Positions 26,351 to 35,590 of a stretch of 64,000 bases of DNA are shown piece by piece (position 1 is the stretch's first letter; each line of letters starts with the position of its first letter). The notes below the pieces were generated by a model. It was not told the DNA's origin and made no database searches. It worked only from the letters and a program-made list of their open reading frames with translations. The stretch covers positions 1 through 64,000 of the forward strand of contig NZ_PPSW01000019.1 of NCBI RefSeq assembly GCF_005876835.1, read 5' to 3'. The position numbers and the translations under genes are program-made. Source of the stretch: Pseudoalteromonas phenolica (GTDB lineage Bacteria > Pseudomonadota > Gammaproteobacteria > Enterobacterales > Alteromonadaceae).

Positions 26351-27241
26351 TCACAACCTAAACCCTTTCATCTGCTGCTTCAAATTATCGATAAACATCC
26401 TTGTTTTTAAAGGCGTAAAGCTTGTTTTAGGGTAATACGCCCACAAACGATTCACTTCGCTTTTCACACTTGGCATAACCGACACTAGTACGCCCATATC
26501 CAACTCTCTCTCAACATAATCAGGAGAAATAAAGATTAAGCCCATGCCTTGTATTGCGGCTTTCAAAATTGCGTCTAGATTCTCAGATACAAAGTTATAA
26601 TTATTGAAAGAAACGAACTCACCATTTTCTAACAAGATCCCCCCTTTTTGCTGATAGTAATTATTAAGCAACATTTTATGCTTTGCTAAATCTTCAACTG
26701 ATTTGATTGGTGGGTGTTTTTCTAAATAGCTTGGTGCGGCAAACACACTCATTTGATAATCAATTAAGTGCGTGCCTTTGTGCGAAACAGAGTCAAACTC
26801 TTCATGATATCGAGTGATCACTAGATCATGACTTAAATCAGGATCATTACCTGGAATGAGTACATTTAATTGCACCGACATTTTTGGATATTTCTGCAAG
26901 AACCGCTCTATGTTTGGCATTAACAATGAGCTACCAACAGCTTGCGTTGCCGCGACTTTTAGCACGCCTTGTGGCTCTTCGTGGGCGCTTTTTACAGATT
27001 CCAGCATGGCATCAAATTGCGCTAGCCAAGGCGATGCCTTTTGCAGAAAACCTTGTCCTGATTCGGTTAAACTAACTTGTCGAGTGGTTCTCACAAATAG
27101 GCTGGTTGCTAATTGCTTCTCTAACCAATCAATGCGTTTACTTACCGCTGAGGCCGAAATACCTTGTTGCTCGGCAGCCGATGTAAAGCTTTTAGTGTTG
27201 GCGACAAGTTCGAAACTTTTTACTGCAGATAACCAATCCAT
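26351..27241 (-). CDS. LysR-family transcriptional regulator
   Basis: The product is 296 aa, a typical LysR length. The N-terminal winged helix-turn-helix covers about residues 3-62 (FTSAAEQQGISASAVSKRIDWLE), and a periplasmic-binding-protein-like effector domain covers about 90-292. It is divergent from the MFS exporter gene at 27343, with 101 bases between the two starts. This is the classical arrangement for a LysR regulator and its target. It points in the same direction as the chitinase genes but is 520 bases away from them, so control of chitin genes is possible but less likely. The effector is unknown. Confidence 0.9.
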   Translation of the reverse strand: MDWLSAVKSFELVANTKSFTSAAEQQGISASAVSKRIDWLEKQLATSLFVRTTRQVSLTESGQGFLQKASPWLAQFDAMLESVKSAHEEPQGVLKVAATQAVGSSLLMPNIERFLQKYPKMSVQLNVLIPGNDPDLSHDLVITRYHEEFDSVSHKGTHLIDYQMSVFAAPSYLEKHPPIKSVEDLAKHKMLLNNYYQQKGGILLENGEFVSFNNYNFVSENLDAILKAAIQGMGLIFISPDYVERELDMGVLVSVMPSVKSEVNRLWAYYPKTSFTPLKTRMFIDNLKQQMKGFRL

Positions 27242-27342
27242 TTATTATTTCCTATCAGGAACTAGTATTTTTATTATTACCTTATTTTTAAGAAAGTAAA
27301 AACCCAGTATTTTGTGCATCTGTTCGTTTTTTAAGAAAAGTT

Positions 27343-28509
27343 ATGTCCTCTATTGTGTTCCTTGCGGTGCTATTGATGTCTTGCTCTCAGTTTGCAAGCC
27401 AGCTTTATATGCCTGTTTTACCAGACATAGCTACAGATCTGGCTTTAAGCTCCAGTGCCAGCCAAGCTGTGATCGTAAGCTTTTTTATCACGCTTGGATT
27501 AACCCAGTTAATTGCTGGACCTTTGAGAGATAAATATGGTGACAGACAAATTCTAATCGTTGGACAGCTCATTTTAGTAGCAGGCACGTTAATATGTGGT
27601 TTTGCGGAGTCAAATTGGCAATTTCTGCTAGGCCGAGTTTTACAAGGGATAGGCTCAGCTTCGCCAGTTTTGATCAGTCGAACCTTGTTAGCGCAGTATT
27701 TAACTGGTGCGAAATTGAAAAGTGCGATGGCAAGCCTTGCAATGGCAGCGTCGATCACAGCAATACTTTCACCCATGATAGCAGGTACACTCGCGCAACT
27801 TATTAATTGGCAAGGCCTCTCATTTATTATGGTGCTACATTTTGCACTGGTGTTGTGGCTGGGCTTTGTGATCCTTCCTAAATCACAAAAAAACAATGCT
27901 CACTCTATTAGACCTCGAGCGTTGGCGAGTTTATATAAATCGCTGTTACAAGATAAAAATTTAATCTTACTGGCAAATTTTAAGTGGTTACCTACTTACT
28001 TATATCTGACCATTCAGCTGTATTTACCTTTTTATTTACAGGCACAGTTTCAGTTTAATACAGAGCAAATTGGCTACGCGATGATGCTACCTATGGCGGG
28101 CTTGTTAGTCGGTTCGTCTTTAGCAAAAATAATGCAAAAGCGTATGAGCTATATGAAAATCGTCAAATTACTATGGCCTGCCCTGCCAATAGCTGCGTTT
28201 ATTTTCGAGTTTAGCCATATCAGTGCGTTAGTTATGCTATTTGCTTACACGCTAATTATGATGGTGTTTGGCGCATATTTTCCGAGTTATATGCACATCA
28301 TTGGCTTATTACAACCAGAAAAAGCTGGCTCAGCTAATGCGCTAGTAGGCGCAATAGAGTTATTATTTTTCACGGCCTTAGCTTGGCTGACTAATGTTAT
28401 TTTATTTAGCAGCCAACATATATTGCCCCTTATCGTACTAACTTGCTCAATTGTGCTATGGCTTTGCTGGAAAAAACTATCATTAAACCTAACCCTATGT
28501 GAGAGATAA
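27343..28509 (+). CDS. Bcr/CflA-type MFS drug exporter
   Basis: The product is 388 aa with about twelve hydrophobic segments. The cytoplasmic loop motif between helices 2 and 3 reads GPLRDKYGDRQILIVG, typical of drug:H+ antiporters of the Bcr/CflA group. It would export small toxic compounds across the inner membrane by proton antiport. It is transcribed divergently from the LysR gene and is followed after six bases by a GNAT acetyltransferase, so those two are probably one operon. Substrate cannot be predicted. Confidence 0.85.
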   Translation: MSSIVFLAVLLMSCSQFASQLYMPVLPDIATDLALSSSASQAVIVSFFITLGLTQLIAGPLRDKYGDRQILIVGQLILVAGTLICGFAESNWQFLLGRVLQGIGSASPVLISRTLLAQYLTGAKLKSAMASLAMAASITAILSPMIAGTLAQLINWQGLSFIMVLHFALVLWLGFVILPKSQKNNAHSIRPRALASLYKSLLQDKNLILLANFKWLPTYLYLTIQLYLPFYLQAQFQFNTEQIGYAMMLPMAGLLVGSSLAKIMQKRMSYMKIVKLLWPALPIAAFIFEFSHISALVMLFAYTLIMMVFGAYFPSYMHIIGLLQPEKAGSANALVGAIELLFFTALAWLTNVILFSSQHILPLIVLTCSIVLWLCWKKLSLNLTLCER

Positions 28510-28515
28510 AAAGAA

Positions 28516-29046
28516 ATGGAATTCACAACAAAGAGACTGATTATCCGCCGACTTAAAGTCTCTGATTTAGAGGCAGTATTAGCACATAGAAGCGACCCCT
28601 ATACCTCTCGCTATATTGGCAAGCCCGCGACTTTTGCTGATGCGCAAGCGCGGATCGCACAAGCTCAACTGCCCTGGGAAGGCAGAGAAGGTGAAAGACT
28701 AATACTTGCGATTGAGTGTAAAGAAAGTAGCCTGTTACTTGGTGAATTGATGTTCAAGTTTATTTCTGTAGAAAATCAGTGTGGCGAAATTGGATATCGA
28801 TTAGCAGGCAAGTACCAAGGCAAAGGCTATGCGTTCGAAGCGGCCAGCGCTTTAATTAAAGAAGTCTTTACTCAGTTTGAACTGAACAAGCTTAACGCGA
28901 TTTGCGCTGTAGATAACATAGCCTCGTGGAAACTCATGGAAAAGCTGGGGATGAAAAGAGAAGGAAGACTCAGAAGTTATATGAACCTTCCCTCTGGCAC
29001 TACTGACTGCTTTACATATGGTGTGTTAAAACATGAAGTGATTTAG
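28516..29046 (+). CDS. GNAT acetyltransferase, RimJ/RimL type
   Basis: The product is 176 aa. It begins with TKRLIIRRLKVSDLEAVL, typical of the RimJ/RimL branch of GNAT enzymes. The acetyl-CoA motif is seen as YQGKGYAFEAA, followed by the late NIASWKLMEKLGMKREG segment. It transfers acetyl groups to an amine, either a protein N-terminus or a small molecule. It is placed directly behind the MFS exporter, so a role in detoxifying or modifying the exported compound is conceivable. Confidence 0.85.
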   Translation: MEFTTKRLIIRRLKVSDLEAVLAHRSDPYTSRYIGKPATFADAQARIAQAQLPWEGREGERLILAIECKESSLLLGELMFKFISVENQCGEIGYRLAGKYQGKGYAFEAASALIKEVFTQFELNKLNAICAVDNIASWKLMEKLGMKREGRLRSYMNLPSGTTDCFTYGVLKHEVI

Positions 29047-29065
29047 ACCTTTGGCTTTTATACCC

Positions 29066-29362
29066 TTAGCTCTTTATACCCTTAAACAAGAGCGGATAGC
29101 GTCTGATCACTTCACCGATATAGTCATCGGCAAGTATCGATTTTTCAAATTGCTCGATATCTTTGCTGGCATGGATCACCCATTCAAGTCGTTCAATCGC
29201 CCTTAAAAACCCCCGCTTCAAATGCATTTGCTGCTTATATTCATCACAATTACGCGCCAATATCTCGATTTTTTCAGGATTAGATTTCAAGGCACTCAGT
29301 ACTTCCTGAATATAAGCATTGTCTTGTGGTTTCGGGGCACGTCTCACTCTATTTCTCATCAC
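29066..29362 (-). CDS. Hypothetical protein, 98 aa
   Basis: The product is a small, soluble, mostly helical and basic protein convergent with the GNAT gene (19 bases between the stops). It has no signal peptide, membrane segment or recognised domain. Two methionines occur at the N-terminus. Codon use looks normal for the region, and the frame is uninterrupted. I cannot assign a function. Confidence 0.55.
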   Translation of the reverse strand: MMRNRVRRAPKPQDNAYIQEVLSALKSNPEKIEILARNCDEYKQQMHLKRGFLRAIERLEWVIHASKDIEQFEKSILADDYIGEVIRRYPLLFKGIKS

Positions 29363-29449
29363 TTCGCCACTGCATTGTTTTTTATCACTTTACCCTCAAA
29401 GTACGGCATTGGGGGCTGTCTTGATCATAACGCATGTCCACAATTGTGT

Positions 29450-29496
29450 TCGGACAGTTTAACACCCGTCCGAAATCTGTCCGACTGACCGTCCGA
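29450..29496. promoter_or_regulatory. Clustered GTCCGA half-sites, probable activator-binding region (UAS)
   Basis: Four half-sites occur within 47 bases: TCGGAC at 29450-29455 and GTCCGA at 29468-29473, 29479-29484 and 29491-29496. TCGGACAG (29450-29457) and CTGTCCGA (29477-29484) form a perfect eight-base inverted repeat. They lie about 60-105 bases upstream of a sigma-54 promoter, the usual place for NtrC-type enhancer sites. An NtrC-type activator is encoded in the downstream operon. Confidence 0.68.
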
Positions 29497-29554
29497 TATT
29501 AATTACCGACATTCACACAAAAGTAAAAAGCCAATACTTTCAGAACCTTACGTG

Positions 29555-29571
29555 TTGGCACGCTGTTTGTA
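29555..29571 (+). promoter_or_regulatory. Sigma-54 promoter of the ABC efflux operon
   Basis: TTGGCAC-N5-TTGTA matches the -24/-12 sigma-54 consensus, with GG and GT spaced by ten bases (29557-29558 and 29569-29570). It lies 44 bases before the GTG start of the adaptor gene. The operon encodes its own sigma-54-dependent response regulator, which fits autoregulation. Confidence 0.8.
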
Positions 29572-29614
29572 ATACCTAACTATCTTTCAGGTATTATTTT
29601 TAAGGCGGACAGCT

Positions 29615-30883
29615 GTGATCAGAGACACCCAAGGACAAGACAAGCAAGTAGCACCACGTCGAAATAGCAAAAAGTGGTTATTGCTTGCATCAGGCTTACT
29701 AGCCACAACAGCATTAACGGCTTATTCAGTGCCCAAATTTAGTCAACTTTTAAGTACTGATTTAGTGGTTTCACAATCAGTTATCCAAACTGCCATTGTT
29801 GAACGTGGTGATATGCTCGAAGACATTCGAGTAGAAGGAAAAACACTGGCAGCAATTAACCCTGCAGTGTATGCCATTGCACCGGGTACGGTCACTTTAT
29901 ATGTGAAAGCGGGCGATAAAATTAATAAAGGGCAAGACTTATTGAGTATTAACAGCCCTGAGTTAAGAAATCAGTTACTGCAAGAACAAGCAACTCTGGC
30001 GCGATTAGAGACAGAGTTTAATCGTCAGAAAATCACCACAGAGCAACGTTTACTCGATACCCAGCAGCGAGCTGAATTAGCACGCGTTGACCTTGAAGCG
30101 GCATCGAGTGCCATGGAGCGTGCCAATGCCAGTATTAAAAAACAAATCATTTCAAAATTGGAGCTCGAAGAGAAAATCGTTGCGCTAAAACGTGCTGAAC
30201 TTAATAAAAAGCATGCGATTGAAGCACTCGATTTAGAGCAAAAAAGCCTTAACTTTGAGCTTAAAATTGCCGAACTAGCGCTAACCCGTCAGCAGCACTT
30301 AACGCAAGAGCTAGAGCGCCAAGTGGCGGCTTTAACGATTCAATCACCGCTAAGTGGCATTGTTGGCACTGTGAACGTGCAACAAAAACAACATGTGCAA
30401 CGAGATGCTGAATTGATGTCACTGGTTGATTTATCAGAACTTGAAGTCGAAGCCTTTATTCCTGAAAACTTAGCCGATGAACTGGCAATTGGCTTAGCCG
30501 CAAACATTCAAATTAATCAACAAACTTACCCTGCAACTTTGGTGGCAATTTCTCCCGAAGTTGAACAGGGCCGTGTCGCTGGCCGCATTCGCTTTGACCA
30601 ACAACCAGAGAAACTTAGACAAAATCAACGTGTCAGTGCGCAACTTATTTTGTCACAAAAACAAGATGTCCTAAAAATCAAGCGCGGTGCTTTTGTCGAA
30701 ACAGGCGCTGGAAAAGTTGCCTACTTAATAAACGAAGGACAAGCACACCGTCAATCAATCAGCATTGGCGCTAAAAGTATTCATGAAGTTGAGTTAACAT
30801 CGGGCGTGAAAGCCGGAGATAAGCTCATCATCTCAAGTCTTGCTGCGTTTCAAAACCAACAAAACGTCATGCTTAGTAATTAA
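29615..30883 (+). CDS. HlyD/MacA-like periplasmic adaptor of an ABC efflux system
   Basis: The product is 422 aa starting with GTG, preceded by an AAGGCGG ribosome-binding site. A single N-terminal membrane anchor (about 22-42) is followed by a biotinyl-lipoyl-like strand region (about 75-115), a long alpha-helical hairpin rich in Gln, Glu and Leu (about 118-245), the second lipoyl half (SPLSGIVGTV), and beta-barrel domains. It would link the inner-membrane ABC permeases with an outer-membrane channel. It is the first gene of a six-gene operon under the sigma-54 promoter. No outer-membrane factor is encoded here, so TolC or a homologue elsewhere may serve. Confidence 0.88.
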   Translation: MIRDTQGQDKQVAPRRNSKKWLLLASGLLATTALTAYSVPKFSQLLSTDLVVSQSVIQTAIVERGDMLEDIRVEGKTLAAINPAVYAIAPGTVTLYVKAGDKINKGQDLLSINSPELRNQLLQEQATLARLETEFNRQKITTEQRLLDTQQRAELARVDLEAASSAMERANASIKKQIISKLELEEKIVALKRAELNKKHAIEALDLEQKSLNFELKIAELALTRQQHLTQELERQVAALTIQSPLSGIVGTVNVQQKQHVQRDAELMSLVDLSELEVEAFIPENLADELAIGLAANIQINQQTYPATLVAISPEVEQGRVAGRIRFDQQPEKLRQNQRVSAQLILSQKQDVLKIKRGAFVETGAGKVAYLINEGQAHRQSISIGAKSIHEVELTSGVKAGDKLIISSLAAFQNQQNVMLSN

Positions 30884-30895
30884 AAGGAAAATATC

Positions 30896-31591
30896 ATGTT
30901 ATCAATGCAGAACATCAGCAAAATTTATCGCACCGAGCTTATCGAAACCCACGCCTTGGTTGACGTCAACTTTGAGGTAAATGAAGGAGATTTCATCGCT
31001 GTCACTGGCCCTTCAGGTTCAGGTAAAACCACCTTCTTAAACTTAACCGGTTTGCTCGAACCTTTTGATAAAGGTCAATACTTTTTGGATGGACAGGATG
31101 TTAGTAAATTAAGCGACAGCCAACTTTCTAAAATCAGAAACGAAAAAATTGGCTTTATCTTCCAAGGTTTTAACCTGATCAGCGAATTAAACCTTTACGA
31201 CAACATTGAAGTGCCTTTAATTTTCAGAGGGCTACCAAGCCATGAGCGTAAGCAACGCATCGAAAATGCCCTTGAAATGGTAGGCCTTGCTAGTCGAGGT
31301 AAACACTTTCCTGCACAATTAAGTGGTGGTCAGCAACAGCGTGTTGCGATAGCGCGTGCACTTGCAGGGCAACCTAGATTTTTATTAGCCGATGAGCCAA
31401 CAGGTAACCTTGATACCCATATGGCACGCCAAGTGATGGATTTACTGCAAGAGATTAATCAACAAGGTACGACCTTGCTAATGGTAACGCACGATAATGA
31501 ACTGGCCCAACGCGCACATCGCAATATTCAAATTCTCGATGGCCAGTTAACCGATATCAACAAAAGCCAACTTACTGATTTAGCTGTTTAG
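30896..31591 (+). CDS. MacB/LolD-type ABC transporter ATPase
   Basis: The product is 231 aa. The Walker A motif GPSGSGKTT is at about residues 39-47, the signature LSGGQQQR at about 140, and Walker B FLLADEPTGNLD at about 160-170. The sequence is of the MacB/LolD/FtsE group that powers mechanotransmission-type transporters rather than substrate passage through the membrane. It follows the adaptor gene after 12 bases and precedes two FtsX-type permeases, with which it should form the ATPase-permease complex. Confidence 0.93.
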   Translation: MLSMQNISKIYRTELIETHALVDVNFEVNEGDFIAVTGPSGSGKTTFLNLTGLLEPFDKGQYFLDGQDVSKLSDSQLSKIRNEKIGFIFQGFNLISELNLYDNIEVPLIFRGLPSHERKQRIENALEMVGLASRGKHFPAQLSGGQQQRVAIARALAGQPRFLLADEPTGNLDTHMARQVMDLLQEINQQGTTLLMVTHDNELAQRAHRNIQILDGQLTDINKSQLTDLAV

Positions 31592-31605
31592 AGCATAGGT
31601 GCGAC

Positions 31606-32964
31606 ATGAAAGATTTATTTCAACTCGCCCTGCAAGGCGTTAAACAAAAAGGCAAACTCACTATTTTGATGATAGCTAATTTGGTGATCGGTATTACATT
31701 ATTACTCACAATGAGTACCACGGTAAGTTTATTTGGCCAAAGTGTGCTGACTGATAAAGCTTCACAAATGCATCATTTTAGCCTGAACTATTTGGACAAT
31801 GACTTCGAATTTGTCAATCAGTTTCGCTATCCGCCACTAACATTTCAAGATGCTCAGGCACTTAAAAGTGCCGATTTAGACTATAAGCACCTATCATTTA
31901 ACTATGACACGCGCTTTATTTTAGAGTCAGAGCAGTTAGATAGCGCACGGCCTATGTTTGCCACAGCATCTGCCTCTGATATCGATTATTTTAATGTATT
32001 TAATGTACCTTTTATTTATGGTGCACCTTGGTTAGAAACACAATCACAGAGCGACGTTATTGTGATTGATAAAAAGGTCAATGACCACTTTTTCTCTGGT
32101 GAAAACTCGGTTGGACAATTTATCAAAATTAAAAAACAACCTCTAAAAATTGTTGGTGTAATGGATTTATCAAAGTTCAAATATCGCATTTCCAATGTGC
32201 GCTTTAACACTCGATACATTGACTTGGCTATTGTTCCTATAGCTACAGCAGAAAGGATGAACCTACCTCGGGTTGGTTATATGCCTTGCCAAACAAAAGA
32301 AGAAAACCATATAAGAGAGTATCGCGAAAATAATATTTCAGCACTTAAATCTGCTGAATGTGGCTATCTTCAAACTTGGATAGAGTTCGATAAGCAAAAT
32401 CATCAGCAACAACTCGCCGCAGCGACTCTATGGGCAAGCAATTATACACAGCAGCAAGCAAGACTTGGTCGGTTTCCTCATAAGGAAAAATATAAGCTTA
32501 ACAATTTACAGCTTCTCCTCGACAAACTTTTACAATTAATAAGTTGGGAAAAAGTCTATCTGCAGTTTTCTTACCTGCTATTCGCAATTTGCTTAGTGAA
32601 TACTGTTGGCATTTTGCTTGCGAAATACCAGTCTAAGAACAAACTGGTTTCGCTCTATCGTGCACTTGGTGCGAGTCGCTGGTATATCGTAAAAATACAC
32701 CTTATTGAAATAAGTTTAATTGCCTTCGCAGCCATTATTGCAGGTGTGCTATTCGCCCACTTAGGCCTTGAACTGATGTTCCAAGTCAGTATGTATCAGA
32801 TGGACTACGCAGCAGATCCAAGTTTGGTTAAACATTTATTTAGTATGGATTACAGCTTTGCATTGACGTCTGGTGTATTTATTTATGCCGCTATTTTAAC
32901 TACAGGTTTATATCCGGTTTACCGTATAAGCGGTATTTCACCAGCATCGCAGCTTAGGGGGTAG
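31606..32964 (+). CDS. ABC transporter permease, MacB/FtsX type (first)
   Basis: The product is 452 aa. The first transmembrane helix (about 17-40) is followed by a large periplasmic MacB_PCD-type domain (about 45-310) and three C-terminal helices. The cytoplasmic RALGASRWYIVKIHL motif is typical of FtsX-like permeases. The periplasmic part contains two Cys residues about 26 residues apart, which may form a disulfide. It starts 14 bases after the ATPase and ends two bases before the second permease, so the two are very probably a heterodimer. Confidence 0.88.
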   Translation: MKDLFQLALQGVKQKGKLTILMIANLVIGITLLLTMSTTVSLFGQSVLTDKASQMHHFSLNYLDNDFEFVNQFRYPPLTFQDAQALKSADLDYKHLSFNYDTRFILESEQLDSARPMFATASASDIDYFNVFNVPFIYGAPWLETQSQSDVIVIDKKVNDHFFSGENSVGQFIKIKKQPLKIVGVMDLSKFKYRISNVRFNTRYIDLAIVPIATAERMNLPRVGYMPCQTKEENHIREYRENNISALKSAECGYLQTWIEFDKQNHQQQLAAATLWASNYTQQQARLGRFPHKEKYKLNNLQLLLDKLLQLISWEKVYLQFSYLLFAICLVNTVGILLAKYQSKNKLVSLYRALGASRWYIVKIHLIEISLIAFAAIIAGVLFAHLGLELMFQVSMYQMDYAADPSLVKHLFSMDYSFALTSGVFIYAAILTTGLYPVYRISGISPASQLRG

Positions 32965-32966
32965 GC

Positions 32967-34190
32967 ATGTCTTTAAAGCATATTTTAAAATTAATTCTGA
33001 AACAAAAAAGTATCTCGATACTGATTATATTCCAAGTCGCCATTACACTCATGATCGTAAGCAATAGTGCTTACATTAGTTATGCAACACTGCAAAACTG
33101 GTTAATTCCATCAAAACTTGAAGAAAAACAAATCTTAAATGTGATCACCAACGTTTATGATGACCAAGTCGATAAAGGGCAATTAATTGAGCGCGACTTA
33201 ACAGCAATTCGAGCCCTACCTGAAGTTATATCAGCAACATATAGTGGCGAAGAAAATGTCATTGATACACGTCGTTCAAGCAATGCAGTTTATACTGATA
33301 ACCTTGATGAAAATGCCAAAGATCATGCTACTGGGCTGTTTGGTGTTGACCAACAAGGCGTAAGTTCTTTAATGCTCAATATCAGTAGTGGTCGTGACTT
33401 CTACGCAAATGAGTTTGTCACAGGAGATGCCGCAACCACGCCAGCAAGCGTTGCGCTTATCAGCGATGATTTAGCAAAAGCTTTATTTGAAGATGCTTCG
33501 CCTCTGGGCCAAACTGTGTTTTTAAATACTGCCAAAACGCCTTATCAAATTATTGGTACTTTTGAAGATAAAATGCTGGGTGAAGTCGCCACCTATGAAC
33601 AGGTTTGGTATCACAGTATGGTCATTCCTGAAGCTATTTATGGTCGAAACAACGAAATAAACTATATTATTCGTGTTGAGCCAAACACCTCAGAAAAAAT
33701 TTTAGAAATACTAGAAACTCAACTTTATCAAGAGCCTGGACGTATCGTGTCGCGTGTAGAGTTTTCTGCTCGTGCTAAAAAGCGTTTATGGGATGGCAGA
33801 AGTAGCTTCGCTTTTGTGATGTTTGCTATCAGTGCGTTAGCTTTGCTCATCACTTCATTAGGTATTATTGCGCTTGTTACGTTTTCAGTCAAAATGCGTC
33901 ATAAGAACTTCGGTATTTTAAGAGCGCTTGGTGCAAGTAAACATATGGTGTTAAAAAGTTTGATTATTGAAAACTCGCTGCTGGCACTGGTAGGCTTGGT
34001 GATAGGCTTCTTTTTATCTTTATGGCTAAATATAGCACTGTTAAAGACGCTTGGCGTACAAGGTACCCCTGACATTATTGTTGGCCTATTGGTCACCTTG
34101 TTTGTCTGGCTATTAACTTGCTTTGCGGCTTATTTACCCGCCAGAAAGGCAACGTTAATTGCGCCTGCGCAAGTGACTAAAGCCAGTTAA
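32967..34190 (+). CDS. ABC transporter permease, MacB/FtsX type (second)
   Basis: The product is 407 aa with the same layout as the preceding permease: one N-terminal helix (about 16-38), a periplasmic domain (about 40-280) and three C-terminal helices, with the RALGASKHMVLKSLIIE FtsX motif. With the first permease and the ATPase it forms a probable tripartite efflux pump of the MacAB kind, split into two non-identical permease subunits. The substrate may be a peptide, an antibiotic or a lipid-like molecule, which cannot be decided here. Confidence 0.88.
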   Translation: MSLKHILKLILKQKSISILIIFQVAITLMIVSNSAYISYATLQNWLIPSKLEEKQILNVITNVYDDQVDKGQLIERDLTAIRALPEVISATYSGEENVIDTRRSSNAVYTDNLDENAKDHATGLFGVDQQGVSSLMLNISSGRDFYANEFVTGDAATTPASVALISDDLAKALFEDASPLGQTVFLNTAKTPYQIIGTFEDKMLGEVATYEQVWYHSMVIPEAIYGRNNEINYIIRVEPNTSEKILEILETQLYQEPGRIVSRVEFSARAKKRLWDGRSSFAFVMFAISALALLITSLGIIALVTFSVKMRHKNFGILRALGASKHMVLKSLIIENSLLALVGLVIGFFLSLWLNIALLKTLGVQGTPDIIVGLLVTLFVWLLTCFAAYLPARKATLIAPAQVTKAS

Positions 34191-34255
34191 ACCGATAAAT
34201 AATAAAACTAAGCTAGAGAGAAATAAATCTCTCTAGCACAAAAAAGAAAAACAAT

Positions 34256-35590
34256 ATGCAGAAAAGTAAAGTTCTGATCATCGACGACAACCCTGACATA
34301 GTAAAAGCACTCAGGGTTTTATTTTTAATTAATGACATTGAGTGCGATGGTGCAACTTGCCCAGAAGCAGGTATGACGAAACTGCAACAAGGTGGTTTTG
34401 ATCTCGTCATTCAAGACATGAATTTCACGAAAGACACGACCTCGGGCGAAGAAGGTGAAGCACTCTACCACCGGATTCGACATTTTGATCCAGACCTCCC
34501 TATCATTCTACTCACTGCATGGACTAACCTTGAAATGGCTGTGGCACTTATAAAAGATGGCGCAGCCGATTACATTGCCAAACCTTGGGAAGATCAAAAG
34601 CTCCTCACAACAGTGCAAAATTTGCGAGAAAGCTATCAACTGCAACAGCAGCAACTGAACAATCACGTTAAGCAAAGATCACGGTTACAAAACCTTAGTG
34701 ATAACTTCGATCTGGCAGGTATGGTATTCGCCGACAACAGCATGATTAACCTCGTTGAGATGGCCACTCAAGTTGCCCATTCAGATGCCCCCATCTTAAT
34801 AACTGGACCAAATGGTGCGGGTAAAGAAAAAGTTGCTGAGCTTATCGTCGCCAATAGCCAATATAAAGATGCCCCATTTATAAAAGTAAATGCGGGCGCA
34901 TTGTCTGCTGATTTAATCGAAGCAGAATTATTTGGTGCAGAGGCTGGCGCATATACTGGTGCAACCAAAACCAGAGAAGGTCGCTTCGAAGCGGCCAATG
35001 GTGGCACTTTATTTTTAGATGAAATTGGCAACTTACCACTATCTGGGCAACAAAAACTGCTTAGAGTCTTACAAAGTGGCGAATTTGAACGCGTAGGGAG
35101 TACCAAAACTCGTAAAGTCTCTGTAAGAATTGTCAGTGCAACCAATCGCAATTTGCCTCAAGCCATCGCCAACAGTGAGTTTAGAGAAGACTTATACTAT
35201 CGACTCAATATGATTGAGTTAAAACTCCCGCCTCTTTCCCAACGAAAAGACGATATTCCCTTGTTAGTGCAATCATTTCTTGACTCAGATAAAACGCTCA
35301 GTGCCAATGCTGAACACACATTAATGGCGCACTCGTGGCCTGGCAACGTACGAGAATTACAAAATGTGCTTGGTAGAGCCGCACTACTTTGCCAAAACAA
35401 TACCATTGAAAGTAAAGATTTGGGGATTACACTGTCAAAAGTGCCGGTCGAAGAGAAAGTCGAATACAGTTTGCAAGACATCCAAAGTGCACTCGATAAA
35501 CATCAAGGTATTATTGCTAAAGCAGCACGTAGTTTAGGATTGAGCCGTCAGGCATTTTACCGTCGTATGGAAAAGTTCGGATTAAAGTAA
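34256..35590 (+). CDS. NtrC-type sigma-54-dependent response regulator
   Basis: The product is 444 aa. The receiver domain spans about 1-125, with the phospho-acceptor D54 (VIQDMNF) and the switch lysine in AKPWED. The AAA+ domain has a variant Walker A (GPNGAGKE instead of the common GESGTGKE), a GAYTGA loop in place of GAFTGA, and Walker B GGTLFLDEI. A Fis-type helix-turn-helix lies at the C-terminus (AKAARSLGLSRQAFYRRM). GAYTGA is a known substitution compatible with sigma-54 contact. The gene precedes its kinase partner with a one-base TAATG overlap. Its likely target is the sigma-54 promoter at the head of this operon. Confidence 0.93.
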   Translation: MQKSKVLIIDDNPDIVKALRVLFLINDIECDGATCPEAGMTKLQQGGFDLVIQDMNFTKDTTSGEEGEALYHRIRHFDPDLPIILLTAWTNLEMAVALIKDGAADYIAKPWEDQKLLTTVQNLRESYQLQQQQLNNHVKQRSRLQNLSDNFDLAGMVFADNSMINLVEMATQVAHSDAPILITGPNGAGKEKVAELIVANSQYKDAPFIKVNAGALSADLIEAELFGAEAGAYTGATKTREGRFEAANGGTLFLDEIGNLPLSGQQKLLRVLQSGEFERVGSTKTRKVSVRIVSATNRNLPQAIANSEFREDLYYRLNMIELKLPPLSQRKDDIPLLVQSFLDSDKTLSANAEHTLMAHSWPGNVRELQNVLGRAALLCQNNTIESKDLGITLSKVPVEEKVEYSLQDIQSALDKHQGIIAKAARSLGLSRQAFYRRMEKFGLK

